Assembly (NCBI GenBank): GCA_028285185.1
Contig: JANQQD010000310.1
Span: 1 to 64,000 of the forward strand
DNA: 64,000 bases
Origin: Anaerolineae bacterium
Lineage (GTDB): Bacteria > Pseudomonadota > Alphaproteobacteria > DSM-16000 > Inquilinaceae
Reading direction: 5' to 3'
Part shown: one piece after another, positions 1-8,363 of the stretch
How positions within the stretch are numbered: position 1 is the first letter of the stretch
Layout of the letters: each line of letters starts with the position of its first letter
Program-made: the position numbers and the translations under genes
Notes under the pieces: model-generated
What the model saw: the letters and a program-made list of their open reading frames with translations, nothing else
Told to the model about the DNA's origin: nothing
The model's database searches: none

Positions 1-557
1 CGCCTTGCGATGGCGTTGAGGAACTTGCCGCCATCGCCGGCCACGAGATCTTCCGCCCCGTCACCGATCCCGCGCAGCACGTCGTCGAGCCAGTCCGCAT
101 CGGCCTTCGCGAAATCGTGCAACACGTAACCCGCCACCGCATCCTTGTGGCCCGGATGGCCGACGCCGAGGCGGACCCGGTCGTAATGCGGCCCGATATG
201 CTCGTGGATTGAGCGCAGCCCGTTATGGCCGGCATGGCCGCCGCCCGCCTTCAGCCGCACCTTGCCCGGCGCCAGATCGATCTCGTCGTGAAAGACGGTG
301 AGATCGGGGGGCTCCAGCTTGTAGAACCGCATCGCCTCGCCCACGGACTGGCCGGAGCGGTTCATGTAGGTCATGGGCTTCAGCAGCACGACCTTCTCGC
401 CGCCGATCCGGCCCTCGCTGATCTCGCCCCCGAACTTCGCCCGGAACGCCGGAAAGCCGTGGTCCTCCGCGATCCGGTCGAGCGCCATGAACCCGATATT
501 GTGCCGGTGCCGGGCGTATTTCGGGCCCGGGTTGCCGAGGCCGACGAAGAGGTGCAT
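1..557 (-). CDS. pth: Peptidyl-tRNA hydrolase (partial, cut by window edge)
   Basis: Cytoplasmic enzyme that cleaves peptidyl-tRNA released from stalled ribosomes and so recycles tRNA. The frame starts at 557 and runs off the left edge, so about 185 codons are visible and the C-terminal end is missing. The N-terminus reads MHLFVGLGNPGPKY followed by RHRHNIGF, which contains the GNPG segment and the His of the catalytic RHN motif. MTYMNRSG, VFHDEID and GGGHAGHNGLRS follow in the order usual for bacterial Pth. rplY often lies next to pth in proteobacteria; here both are on the minus strand with a plus-strand phosphatase gene between them. Identity is secure; only completeness is unknown. Confidence 0.95.
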   Translation of the reverse strand, partial: MHLFVGLGNPGPKYARHRHNIGFMALDRIAEDHGFPAFRAKFGGEISEGRIGGEKVVLLKPMTYMNRSGQSVGEAMRFYKLEPPDLTVFHDEIDLAPGKVRLKAGGGHAGHNGLRSIHEHIGPHYDRVRLGVGHPGHKDAVAGYVLHDFAKADADWLDDVLRGIGDGAEDLVAGDGGKFLNAIAR

Positions 558-626
558 GGCTGCCTCCGAACGCAATGCGGCCCCGTCATCCCCGATCCGG
601 GCCGCGCTGGCAAGCGAGGAGCGGCG

Positions 627-1442
627 ATGATCGGCGCGGCGGACCGGGACTGGCTGGTGGCGCAGGTGCGGGCGGTGGCCCGGGCCGAGATCCTGCCGCG
701 GTTCCGGGCTTTGGCTGCCGCCGAGGTGCGGGCGAAGACCGGGCCGGACGACCTCGTCACCGAGGCCGATCTGCGCGCCGAGGCGGTGCTCTCGGAGGCA
801 TTCGCGGCGCGCTTTCCCGAAGCGCTGATCCTCGGCGAGGAGGCGGCCTCCGCCGATCCCTCCCTAATCGACTGGGTGGCGGAGGCGGAGCTGACGCTAA
901 TCCTCGATCCGGTCGACGGCACCTGGAATTTCGCCCATGGGCTTGCCGTATTCGGCGTGATCCTCGCCGTCGCCAAGCGCGGCGTCCCGGTTTGGGGCAT
1001 GCTCTACGATCCGATCTGCGACGATTGGGTGGAGGCTGCGGAGAGCGAGGGCGCCCGGTTCAGGCAACGGCGGCTTGAGATCGCCGGGGCGGGAGCACAG
1101 GCCCGCACAGGCTATGCTCCGCTCGGTTTCATCCCGCAGCGCCACCGCGCCGAGATGGCCGAGCGTCTATCCGGGTTCGGCCGGGTCGGTTCACTACGCT
1201 GCTCCTGCCACGAATACCGGATGCTGGCCCAGGGCCATGTCGATTTCGTGCTCTCCGCCGGGCTGATGCCCTGGGATCACGCCGCGGGGGTGCTCGCCGT
1301 TGGGCAGGCGGGCGGCACGGCGAAGATGCTCGACGGCCGCGCCTACCATGCCGGTCTCACGAGCGGCTATCTGCTTGCGGCGCGGGATGGGCAGACCTGG
1401 GATCGGCTGGCCGCCGAGTTCAGTTTTCTGCGCGACCCATAG
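627..1442 (+). CDS. Inositol monophosphatase family protein (271 aa)
   Basis: Mg2+-dependent phosphatase of the IMPase/SuhB/CysQ/HisN superfamily. Motifs appear in family order: GEEAA (metal-binding Glu), ILDPVDGTWNFAHG (the DPxDGTxN metal site) and WDHAAG near the C-terminus. The length of about 270 residues is normal. The frame is open upstream to 225, but that part is antisense to pth. The ATG at 627 begins homology-like sequence and is preceded by AGGA, so I chose it. The substrate (inositol phosphate, histidinol phosphate or PAP) cannot be told from the sequence. The gene converges on rplY with a hairpin between them. Confidence 0.9.
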   Translation: MIGAADRDWLVAQVRAVARAEILPRFRALAAAEVRAKTGPDDLVTEADLRAEAVLSEAFAARFPEALILGEEAASADPSLIDWVAEAELTLILDPVDGTWNFAHGLAVFGVILAVAKRGVPVWGMLYDPICDDWVEAAESEGARFRQRRLEIAGAGAQARTGYAPLGFIPQRHRAEMAERLSGFGRVGSLRCSCHEYRMLAQGHVDFVLSAGLMPWDHAAGVLAVGQAGGTAKMLDGRAYHAGLTSGYLLAARDGQTWDRLAAEFSFLRDP

Positions 1443-1445
1443 CAA

Positions 1446-1470
1446 AACGGCGCCCGAATCCGGACGCCGC
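1446..1470 (-). terminator. Probable rho-independent terminator of rplY
   Basis: A 9-base stem with one mismatch (CGGCGTCCG / CGGGCGCCG as read on the minus strand) and a 4-base loop, followed on the minus strand by TTTTG. It lies between the convergent IMPase-family gene and rplY. The T-run favours service to rplY. Confidence 0.6.
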
Positions 1471-1491
1471 CTGCACATTCCGAACCTGGGA

Positions 1492-2151
1492 TCACGCTTC
1501 TTCCGCGGTCTCCTCGGCCTCCGGCGCGGCCTCTTCGGTCTCGCCGCCCTCGCCCTCTTCGTCATCGCCCTGCGAGCGCAGGCCGGACGGGGCGGTGATA
1601 TTGGCGATGACGAAGTCGCGGTCGATGGTCGGGCGGGCGCCCTCGGGCAGGGTGACGTCGGAGATCGTGACCGTATCGCCGACCTCCAGCCCGGTCAGAT
1701 CGACATCGATCTGTTCGGGGATGTCGCCGGCGGTCACCACAAGCTCCACTTCCGGGCGGACCACGGTCAGCACGCCGCCCTTGCGGATGCCCGGCGCGTC
1801 CTTCTCGTTCAGGAACTCGACCGGGATGAAGAGGTTGATCTTCGAGGTCCGCTTCAGGCGCAGGAAGTCGACATGGGTCGGCAGGTCCTTCACCACGTCA
1901 CGCTGCACAGACCGGCAGATCACGCGGACATCGTCCTGGCCCTCGACCTTGAGGTTGAAGAGCGTGGACATGAAGCGCCCAGCCTTCAGCCGCTTCAGCA
2001 GATCGTTGAACGGGATCGCGATCGGCAGCGGATCGGCATCGCCGCCATAGACGATGCCGGGCACCTTGCTGGCGCGGCGGGCGGCGCGGGCAGCACCCTT
2101 GCCGGTGCCCTCGCGCTTTTCGGCGATGAGATCGGGGACGTCCTTGGCCAT
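1492..2151 (-). CDS. rplY: 50S ribosomal protein L25 / general stress protein Ctc (219 aa)
   Basis: 5S rRNA-binding protein of the large ribosomal subunit, in the long Ctc form: an L25 domain, then a C-terminal TL5-type beta domain, then an acidic tail. The start [19 protein letters not shown] with VPGIVYGG is typical. The C-domain includes [18 protein letters not shown] and [12 protein letters not shown]. The tail from about residue 195 is almost all Glu, Asp and Ala, as is common in alphaproteobacteria. The frame stays open far upstream, over the lldD gene in another frame, but the ATG at 2151 is the family start. It lies downstream of a 143-base spacer that probably holds its promoter. Confidence 0.95.
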   Translation of the reverse strand: MAKDVPDLIAEKREGTGKGAARAARRASKVPGIVYGGDADPLPIAIPFNDLLKRLKAGRFMSTLFNLKVEGQDDVRVICRSVQRDVVKDLPTHVDFLRLKRTSKINLFIPVEFLNEKDAPGIRKGGVLTVVRPEVELVVTAGDIPEQIDVDLTGLEVGDTVTISDVTLPEGARPTIDRDFVIANITAPSGLRSQGDDEEGEGGETEEAAPEAEETAEEA

Positions 2152-2294
2152 ATCTTTGGTCCTTTCGTCGCGCACCCCCTTCTCTGTCGGGGGCCCACTT
2201 TGCGGTCTGGGCGCGGCCGGCGCCCGGTGAAGCGCTGCCTTTAGCGCGGGTCCGGGCGTTTGAAAAGCCCCGATTGGCGGGGCCGTGCCGCGGC

Positions 2295-3452
2295 CTATGC
2301 GACGGCGAACCCGTCCGGCACCACCAGGATATCGGGGTCGAGCGTCGTCACATCGCGCCGCCCGCAAAGCGCCATCGTCGTGTCGAGCTCCTTGTGGATC
2401 ACTTCGAGGGCCCGGGTCACCCCGGCCTCGCCCATCGCGCCCAGCCCGTAGACGAAAGCGCGGCCGATATAGGTGCCCTTGGCCCCGAGCGCGAGCGCCT
2501 TCAGCACGTCCTGGCCGGAGCGGATGCCGCTGTCGAGATGCACCTCGATCTTGTCGCCCACGGCGTCGAGGATCTTCGGCAGGACCCGGATCGAGGACAG
2601 CGTCCCGTCGAGCTGCCGCCCGCCATGGTTCGACACCACGATGGCGTCGGCGCCGACATTGAGCGCCTCGCGCGCGTCGCGCGGGTCCATGACGCCTTTG
2701 ATGATCACCGGCCCGTCCCACATGTCGCGGAACTCCTTGATCCGCGCCCAGTTCAGCGAGGGGTCGAAGGCTTCCGCCGTCCAGGAGGCCAGGGAGCCGG
2801 GATCGGTGACGCCCTTGGCGTGACCCACCACGTTGCGGAACTCGCGCCGTTTGGTGCCGAGCATTTCGAGGCCCCAGCGCCATTTGGTGGCGAGGTTGAG
2901 GAGCGTTGCTGGGGTCAGTTTCGGAGGCGCGGAGAGGCCGTTTTTGATGTCCCGGTGGCGCTGGCCCATGATCTGGAGGTCGACGGTGATGACGAGGGCA
3001 GAGCAGTTCGCCTCCTTCGCCCGGTCGATCAGGCGACGCATGAAATCGTCGTCGCGGAGCGTGTAGACCTGAAACCAGAAGGGCGCCGAAGTGTGTTCCG
3101 CCACATCCTCGATCGAGCAGATCGAGAGGGTGGAGAGCGTGAAGGGTACGCCGAATGTCTCCGCCGCCCTTGCCGCCTTGATCTCGCCATCCGCGCTCTG
3201 CATGCCGGTGAGGCCCACAGGCGCCAGGGCCACCGGCATCGCCACATCCTGTCCGACCATCTGAGAGGCGGTGGAGCGCCCGGCCATGTCCACGGCGATG
3301 CGCTGGCGGAAATAGAGCTGGTCGAAATCTGAGGTGTTCTCGCGGAAGGTCTGTTCGGTCCAGCTCCCCGATTCCGCATAATCGTAAAACATCCGCGGCA
3401 CCCGGCGGCGGTAGAGCCGCTTGAGGTCCGCGATTTCGGTGATGACGGGCAT
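2295..3452 (-). CDS. lldD: FMN-dependent L-lactate dehydrogenase (LldD-like, 385 aa)
   Basis: Membrane-associated alpha-hydroxy-acid dehydrogenase that oxidises L-lactate to pyruvate and passes electrons to the quinone pool. Features of the FMN TIM barrel are visible: FYDYAESG near residue 25, [27 protein letters not shown] (FMN-binding Lys), [10 protein letters not shown] (catalytic His and Arg) and [19 protein letters not shown]. Length matches the family. The downstream neighbour rplY is unrelated. A related alpha-hydroxy acid such as glycolate or mandelate cannot be fully excluded as substrate, but the sequence is closest in style to lactate dehydrogenases. Confidence 0.9.
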   Translation of the reverse strand: MPVITEIADLKRLYRRRVPRMFYDYAESGSWTEQTFRENTSDFDQLYFRQRIAVDMAGRSTASQMVGQDVAMPVALAPVGLTGMQSADGEIKAARAAETFGVPFTLSTLSICSIEDVAEHTSAPFWFQVYTLRDDDFMRRLIDRAKEANCSALVITVDLQIMGQRHRDIKNGLSAPPKLTPATLLNLATKWRWGLEMLGTKRREFRNVVGHAKGVTDPGSLASWTAEAFDPSLNWARIKEFRDMWDGPVIIKGVMDPRDAREALNVGADAIVVSNHGGRQLDGTLSSIRVLPKILDAVGDKIEVHLDSGIRSGQDVLKALALGAKGTYIGRAFVYGLGAMGEAGVTRALEVIHKELDTTMALCGRRDVTTLDPDILVVPDGFAVA

Positions 3453-3620
3453 TCGCGCCTCCCAGACCGCGGCGGTCGGGCCTGCCTAGCAACCGCACCC
3501 GCCGGGTGCAATCTTGCCCCTGCCCCCCGTTGGCATCCGTGCGATCCTGCACAGCCTCGGTGGATTGCAAATCGGCGGCTCCGACCCAACCTTCAGGACC
3601 AGACGCAAGGAGGCGACCGC

Positions 3621-4835
3621 GTGGCGCTCTCGAATACGCATGACAGCTATGGCAGCGTGGCCAAGGTCTTTCACTGGCTGACCGCCCTGCTCATCTTCAC
3701 CGCCCTCCCGCTCGGCATCATTGCCAACGGCATCGAGGTCAGCCCGGAGACCCTGCCGCGCAAGGCGCAGCTCTTCTCGATCCACAAGACAGTCGGCATC
3801 GCGGCCTTCGCCGTCGCGCTCGCCCGCATCCTCTGGGCGCTGATCCAGACCAAGCCGGGGCTGCTGCATCCCGACCGGCGGGCAGAGAGCTTCATGGCCG
3901 AGACGGCCCATTGGCTGCTCTATGCCTCGCTGGTGATCGTGCCGCTCAGCGGCTGGCTGCACCATGCCGCGACCGAGGGCTTCGCGCCGATCCTGTGGCC
4001 TTTCGGCCAGTCCCTGCCGCTGGTGCCGAAATCCGTCGCCGTGGCCGAATTCTTCGCGGTCTGGCACTATGTCTTCGTGATCGTCCTCGGCGTCACCCTG
4101 GCGGCGCATGTGGCCGGGGCGCTGAAACACCATGTGATCGACCGCGACGCCACCCTGCGCCGGATGTGGTTCGGCTCGGTCCGCGCGGCCGCGCCCTCGG
4201 GCGGCCATGCCGGCGCCGCGCCCTTCCTGGCCGCTCTGGCGCTCTATGTCGCGGCGATGGGCGTGGCCTCGGCCATGGCGCTGAGCGAACCCCACGAGGC
4301 CCCCGCGCCGGAGACCCCGGTCGCCGCGGCACCCGAAGAGCCGGCGGCGGACGGGGCGTGGGTTGTCGAGGACGGGACGCTCGCCATCACGGTGCGCCAG
4401 CTTGGCAGCGATGTCGGCGGCAGTTTCGGCGACTGGTCGGCGCGGATCGTCTATGATGAGACCGCCAAGGGGCCGGTCAAGGGCGCCGTCGAGGTCGAGA
4501 TCGGCATCGCCAGCCTGACCCTCGGCTCGGTGACCTCCGACGCGCTGGGCCCGGATTTCTTCGATGCCGCGCAGTTCCCCACCGCCGCTTATGCCGGAGA
4601 GATCGTCGAGACCGAGGCCGGGCTGCGGGTCGACGGGATGCTCGACCTCAAGGGTGTGCAGGCCGAGGTGCCGCTGGACTTCACCCTTGCCATCGACGGG
4701 GACCGGGCCGCGATGCAGGGCGGGGCGGTGATCGACCGCCGCAGCTTCGCGATCGGCGAGAGCTATGCGGGCGAGGATGCCGTGGGGTTCGACGTCGCGG
4801 TCAGTGTCGAGCTGACGGCGCTCCGCGCCCGGTAG
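3621..4835 (+). CDS. Cytochrome b561-YceI fusion protein (404 aa)
   Basis: Two-domain inner-membrane protein. Residues 1 to about 180 form a four-helix b561 domain with haem-ligand candidates in [19 protein letters not shown] and HVAGALKHH. After a further hydrophobic segment near 200-220 and a Pro/Ala/Glu-rich linker there is a YceI-type lipocalin-like domain (about 245-404), predicted to be periplasmic. YceI domains bind polyisoprenoid or quinone-like lipids, so the fusion suggests electron exchange between a bound quinone and the b-type haems. The start is GTG at 3621 behind a strong AAGGAGG. It converges on a stand-alone YceI gene, which supports a shared role. Confidence 0.9.
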   Translation: MALSNTHDSYGSVAKVFHWLTALLIFTALPLGIIANGIEVSPETLPRKAQLFSIHKTVGIAAFAVALARILWALIQTKPGLLHPDRRAESFMAETAHWLLYASLVIVPLSGWLHHAATEGFAPILWPFGQSLPLVPKSVAVAEFFAVWHYVFVIVLGVTLAAHVAGALKHHVIDRDATLRRMWFGSVRAAAPSGGHAGAAPFLAALALYVAAMGVASAMALSEPHEAPAPETPVAAAPEEPAADGAWVVEDGTLAITVRQLGSDVGGSFGDWSARIVYDETAKGPVKGAVEVEIGIASLTLGSVTSDALGPDFFDAAQFPTAAYAGEIVETEAGLRVDGMLDLKGVQAEVPLDFTLAIDGDRAAMQGGAVIDRRSFAIGESYAGEDAVGFDVAVSVELTALRAR

Positions 4836-4844
4836 AACGGGAAA

Positions 4845-4868
4845 CGCCGCGCCCGGCCGGACGCGGCG
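4845..4868. terminator. Bidirectional terminator hairpin
   Basis: Two 12-base arms pairing at 11 positions (CGCCGCGCCCGG / CCGGACGCGGCG) lie between the convergent b561-YceI and YceI genes. There is no long T-run on either side, but TTT follows on the minus strand. Confidence 0.55.
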
Positions 4869-4888
4869 CCTTAGCTTACATCACCGGA

Positions 4889-5464
4889 TTACTCGGGCTG
4901 CGTGGCCTCGATGGAGATCGCGATGTCCACCTGGTCGCTGACCGCCGGTGCGAAGCGTCCGAGGTCGAAATCCGAGCGCAGGACGCTGGTCGTCGCATCG
5001 AACCCGATCAGCGGCGCGCCGTTGATCGGATGGGCGCCGGCCTGGTTCAGCTCGGTTTCGAGCACCACGCTCTGGGTCACCCCGTTCATCGTCAGGTCGC
5101 CGGTGATCATCGCGGTATCCTCGCCGGTGACCTCGATCCCGGTGGAGACGAAGGTGACGAGATCGCCGTCCGAGGCGCCGAAGAAATCGTCGGACAGGAA
5201 ATGGCCGTCGCGCTGTTCCCAGCCGGTGAACATGTTCATGACCGGGATCGAGACCGAGACGCTGGACGCGGTGGGATCGTCGGCGTCGAAAACGATCTCG
5301 CCCTCGAAGCCCGAGAACATCCCGTAGGTGGTCGAAAAGCCGAAGTGATCGTAGCTGAAGATCACCTGGCTGTGGCTCGGGTCGAGCGTGTAGGTCTCGG
5401 GCGCGGCGAATGCGGATGTCGCCGCCGAAGCTGCCAGGGCAGCAAGCAGGGCCTTGGTTTTCAT
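4889..5464 (-). CDS. YceI family periplasmic protein (191 aa)
   Basis: Exported lipocalin-like protein predicted to bind a polyisoprenoid lipid in the periplasm. Residues 1-20 (MKTKALLAALAASAATSAFA) are a clear Sec signal peptide ending in an AxA site. The mature part begins APETYTLDPSHSQVIFSYDHFG, the usual YceI opening, and keeps GDLTMNGVTQ and FDATTSVLRSDF(D). Length is normal. It faces the b561-YceI fusion across a hairpin; the pair may act on the same ligand, which is inference. There is an untranslated leader of about 140 bases before trpA. Confidence 0.92.
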   Translation of the reverse strand: MKTKALLAALAASAATSAFAAPETYTLDPSHSQVIFSYDHFGFSTTYGMFSGFEGEIVFDADDPTASSVSVSIPVMNMFTGWEQRDGHFLSDDFFGASDGDLVTFVSTGIEVTGEDTAMITGDLTMNGVTQSVVLETELNQAGAHPINGAPLIGFDATTSVLRSDFDLGRFAPAVSDQVDIAISIEATQPE

Positions 5465-5604
5465 GTTACTCTCTCCGTGTGTGGGGAACAGGCGCCGTCA
5501 GGTAGAGCCGTTTCGGCGCAAATGACAACCGAGCGAAACTCAACACTATGTGTGACCGGCCGAACACTGCCAGCCGGTCGTGCCGAGGATTGCGGGGTGG
5601 TGGC

Positions 5605-6396
5605 TCAGCCGCGATGGGCCCCGGCCGCAAGGCCGGCCACGAAGTCGAGGATCTCGGCAACCGGCTTGCCCGCGCCGATCTCGGCCACGATTGCCGAACC
5701 GACCACGCAGCCATCGGCGACGCCGGCGATGGCCTCTGCCGCCTCCGGCGTTTTGATCCCGAAGCCCACCACCACCGGCAGGTCGGTCGCCGCCTTGATC
5801 CGGGCCACGTCCGGCCCGACATCGGCGGCCTGGGCCTCGGCGGCGCCGGTGATGCCGGTGATCGAGACGTAGTAGACAAAGCCGGAGGTGTTCTGGAGCA
5901 CCGTGGGCAGGCGCTTGTCGTCGGTCGTGGGCGTGGCGAGCCGGATGAAGTTCAGCCCCGCCGCCTGAGCAGGAAGGCAAAGCTCGGCATCCTCCTCCGG
6001 CGGCAGGTCGACGACAATGAGGCCGTCGACCCCGGCGGTCTTGGCGTCCGCCAGAAACCGGTCGACCCCACGGCTATAGATCGGATTGTAGTAGCCCATC
6101 ATCACGACCGGGGTCTCGTCACCCGCCGCCCGCAGGTCCCGCACGATCTGGAGCGTCTTCTCGAGCGTCTGCCCGCCCTCGAGCGCCCGCTGCCCGGCGA
6201 GCTGGATCGTCGGCCCGTCGGCCATCGGGTCGGTAAAGGGCATGCCAAGCTCGATGATATCGACACCGGCGCCCGAGAGCCCCAGCACGACATCCCGCGA
6301 GGTCTCATAATCCGGATCGCCGGCCATGATATAGGCGACAAAGGCCTTGCGGCCCTCGGCCTTCAGCCGTGCGAACGTGTCGTCGATCCGTGTCAT
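5605..6396 (-). CDS. trpA: Tryptophan synthase alpha chain (263 aa)
   Basis: Cleaves indole-3-glycerol phosphate to indole and glyceraldehyde 3-phosphate as the alpha subunit of the TrpAB complex. The TIM-barrel signature [19 protein letters not shown] holds the two catalytic acids (Glu49 and Asp60 of the E. coli enzyme). [18 protein letters not shown] and [10 protein letters not shown] follow. I chose the ATG at 6396 ([16 protein letters not shown]), the conserved family start, over the longer frame from 6435. trpB is not adjacent in this window, so trpA stands apart from any visible trp operon. Confidence 0.95.
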   Translation of the reverse strand: MTRIDDTFARLKAEGRKAFVAYIMAGDPDYETSRDVVLGLSGAGVDIIELGMPFTDPMADGPTIQLAGQRALEGGQTLEKTLQIVRDLRAAGDETPVVMMGYYNPIYSRGVDRFLADAKTAGVDGLIVVDLPPEEDAELCLPAQAAGLNFIRLATPTTDDKRLPTVLQNTSGFVYYVSITGITGAAEAQAADVGPDVARIKAATDLPVVVGFGIKTPEAAEAIAGVADGCVVGSAIVAEIGAGKPVAEILDFVAGLAAGAHRG

Positions 6397-6475
6397 CTGG
6401 CACCCCCGGAAAGCTGCTCGCGGGGGTTTGCGCAATGTCGGTCAGGAAATCAATGGCCCGTTACCCGAGCTGCGG

Positions 6476-6889
6476 TCAGGCGAGCGGAGCGGTGGTCGAG
6501 ATCATCCAGTTGATGCCGAACCGGTCCCGCAATGTGCCGAAGCCCGGGGTCCAGAAGGTCGGGCCATAGGGCATCCGCACCTCGCCGCCCTCCGCGAGCC
6601 TGTCGAAGGCCGCCTGACCTTCGGCGGCGGTCGGAAAGGCCATGTGGATCGAACTGCCCTGCATCGGCTCGGCATCGCCGAACATGTCGTCGGAGGCGAA
6701 GATCGCCCCGCCGCCCTCGAATTGCAGGCCGGTATGCATGACCCAGTCCTCCTTGCCCGCGGGCACCTCGAAATCGGGGGCCTCGCCGGGCTTCATCATC
6801 ATGTCGATCTTTCCGCCGAAGACCTCGGCATAGAAGGTCATCGCCTCGCGGCAGGTGCCCGGGAAGGTCAGATAGGGGATCGGGGTCAT
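6476..6889 (-). CDS. PhnB-like VOC (glyoxalase superfamily) protein (137 aa)
   Basis: Small protein of the vicinal-oxygen-chelate fold, in the PhnB/YjdN group. It starts MTPIPYLTFPGTCREAMTFY followed by FGGKIDMMM, the typical opening in which an acidic or His ligand set is arranged over two beta-alpha-beta-beta-beta modules. It ends in PYGPTFWTPGFGTLRDRFG and IxWM, characteristic of PhnB-like proteins. The ATG at 6889 is chosen because AGGA lies 7 bases upstream; the ATG five codons earlier has no such site. Substrate and reaction are unknown for most members, so no specific function is assigned. Confidence 0.85.
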   Translation of the reverse strand: MTPIPYLTFPGTCREAMTFYAEVFGGKIDMMMKPGEAPDFEVPAGKEDWVMHTGLQFEGGGAIFASDDMFGDAEPMQGSSIHMAFPTAAEGQAAFDRLAEGGEVRMPYGPTFWTPGFGTLRDRFGINWMISTTAPLA

Positions 6890-7013
6890 GGCAGTCCTCA
6901 TCACGTCACAGGGTCAGGGTTGCATACTACCATATCACGCCCATGCGGGCACGCCCGTTGCATGGGGAGCCGGGGCGCCCTAGAAGGCCCGGGCCGCGGA
7001 TCGGAGGGATGAG

Positions 7014-8111
7014 ATGGGTTTCAGGATGGGGATTGTCGGGCTGCCGAATGTCGGCAAGTCCACGCTGTTCAATGCGCTGACCCGGACCGCCGCCGCCCAG
7101 GCCGCGAACTTCCCGTTCTGCACCATCGAGCCCAATGTGGGCGAGGTGAACGTGCCGGACGCGCGGCTCGACAAGCTGGCGGAGATCGCCAAATCCGCCA
7201 AGGTGATCCCGGCCCGGATGACCTTCGTCGACATCGCCGGTCTGGTGAAGGGCGCGTCGAAGGGCGAGGGGCTCGGCAACCAGTTCCTCGCCAATATCCG
7301 CGAATGCGACGCCATCGCCCATGTGCTGCGCTGTTTCGAGGACCCGGACGTGACCCATGTCGAGGGCCGGGTCGATCCGGTTGCCGATGCCGAGGTGATC
7401 GGGACCGAGCTGATGCTCGCCGATCTCGAAAGCATCGAGCGGCGACTGCAAAACATCGTCCGCAAGGTGCGCGGCGGCGACAAGGAAGCGCTGGAACAGG
7501 AGCGGCTCCTGAAGGCCGCGCAGGCGGTGCTGGAGGAGGGACAGCCGGCGCGCAGCGTCGAGGTGGCCGAGGAGGACCGGAAAACCTGGACCGGCCTGCA
7601 ACTCCTGACCGCGAAGCCGGTGCTCTATGTCTGCAACGTGGCCGAGGAAGAGGCCGCCTCCGGCAATGCGCTCTCGGCCAAGGTGGCGGAGATGGCGGCG
7701 GCGGAGGGCAATTCCCATGTCGTGATCTCGGCGCGGATCGAGGAGGAACTGGCCCAGCTTGAGCCGGAAGAGGCGGCGCTTTTCTTGAGCGAGATGGGCC
7801 TTGACGAGCCCGGCCTCGACCGGCTGATCCGGGCGGGCTACGCGCTTCTGGGCCTCCAGACCTATTTCACCGCCGGCCCGAAAGAGGCTCGCGCCTGGAC
7901 GATCCCTGCTGGCACCTCGGCGCCCCGGGCCGCGGGCGTCATCCATGGCGATTTCGAGAAGGGCTTCATCCGCGCCGAGACCATCGCCTATGACGATTAC
8001 GTGACGCTGGGGGGCGAGCAGCCGGCCAAGGAAGCGGGCAAGATGCGCGCCGAGGGCAAGGGCTATGTCGTCAAGGACGGCGACGTGATGCACTTCCTGC
8101 ACTCGGGCTGA
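7014..8111 (+). CDS. ychF: Redox-regulated ATPase YchF (365 aa)
   Basis: Universally conserved OBG-family P-loop protein that prefers ATP to GTP and associates with ribosomes. Walker A is GLPNVGKST near residues 8-16, Switch II is DIAGLV, and the base-recognition motif is the variant CNVAEE rather than NKxD, which explains ATP preference. A coiled-coil domain occupies about 130-195, and the C-terminal TGS-like domain reads QTYFTAGPKEARAW and GYVVKDGDVMHF. The start ATG lies behind GGAGGGATGAG. It is the last core gene before the tRNA that carries the island. Confidence 0.97.
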   Translation: MGFRMGIVGLPNVGKSTLFNALTRTAAAQAANFPFCTIEPNVGEVNVPDARLDKLAEIAKSAKVIPARMTFVDIAGLVKGASKGEGLGNQFLANIRECDAIAHVLRCFEDPDVTHVEGRVDPVADAEVIGTELMLADLESIERRLQNIVRKVRGGDKEALEQERLLKAAQAVLEEGQPARSVEVAEEDRKTWTGLQLLTAKPVLYVCNVAEEEAASGNALSAKVAEMAAAEGNSHVVISARIEEELAQLEPEEAALFLSEMGLDEPGLDRLIRAGYALLGLQTYFTAGPKEARAWTIPAGTSAPRAAGVIHGDFEKGFIRAETIAYDDYVTLGGEQPAKEAGKMRAEGKGYVVKDGDVMHFLHSG

Positions 8112-8174
8112 GCGCTCGCGGCCCGGGCGCGATTGGGGTTGTTCCGGTGCCGGTCGGGCGCTAGACGGGTCGAC

Positions 8175-8264
8175 GGAGACGTGGCCGAGTGGTCGAAGGC
8201 GCTCCCCTGCTAAGGGAGTAGGCGGGAAACCGTCTCGAGGGTTCGAATCCCTTCGTCTCCGCCA
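8175..8264 (+). tRNA. tRNA-Ser (anticodon GCU)
   Basis: A 90-base class II tRNA with a long variable arm. The acceptor stem is GGAGACG / CGTCTCC, the anticodon loop CTGCTAA gives GCT, and the T arm contains GGTTCGAATCC. CCA is encoded at 8262-8264. It reads AGC and AGU codons. Its 3' end is the insertion site of the element that follows: the last 17 bases are part of the att repeat and are restored intact at this end. Confidence 0.97.
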
Positions 8265-8268
8265 CTTG
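8248..8268 (+). repeat. attL: 21-base direct repeat in the tRNA-Ser 3' end
   Basis: Identical over 21 bases to 18007-18027. The copy covers the T-stem and acceptor end of tRNA-Ser plus CTTG beyond CCA. With an integrase gene starting 100 bases away it marks the left end of an integrated element. Bases on either side of the two copies differ. Confidence 0.9.
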
Positions 8269-8326
8269 ACCTGTAACCCACTGGTCAACCTACAGTTTTC
8301 CAAGAGCGAAACTGGCAAATCCGGCT

Positions 8327-8349
8327 CCTGCTACAGAACACTGCTACAG
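8327..8349 (+). promoter_or_regulatory. Direct CTGCTACAG repeats, candidate integrase arm or operator sites
   Basis: CTGCTACAG occurs twice here in direct orientation (8328-8336 and 8341-8349), just ahead of the integrase start. The same motif occurs at the other end of the element (17925-17933), there followed by its inverted copy. Placement at both ends fits arm-type integrase or excisionase sites; the left pair could also control int expression. Confidence 0.45.
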
Positions 8350-8363
8350 TGGGAGCGCCAAGG

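Noticed and set aside
225-626. N-terminal extension of the IMPase-family frame
   Set aside because: It is antisense to pth and has no family match; the start at 627 has a ribosome site and begins the conserved part.
2152-3570. Long minus frame upstream of and fused to rplY
   Set aside because: It overlaps lldD in another frame on the same strand and has low-complexity Arg/Gly/Pro-rich composition typical of a GC-rich shadow.
6927-8318. 463-aa minus frame opposite ychF and the tRNA
   Set aside because: Fully antisense to a certain gene and a tRNA, with no motif.
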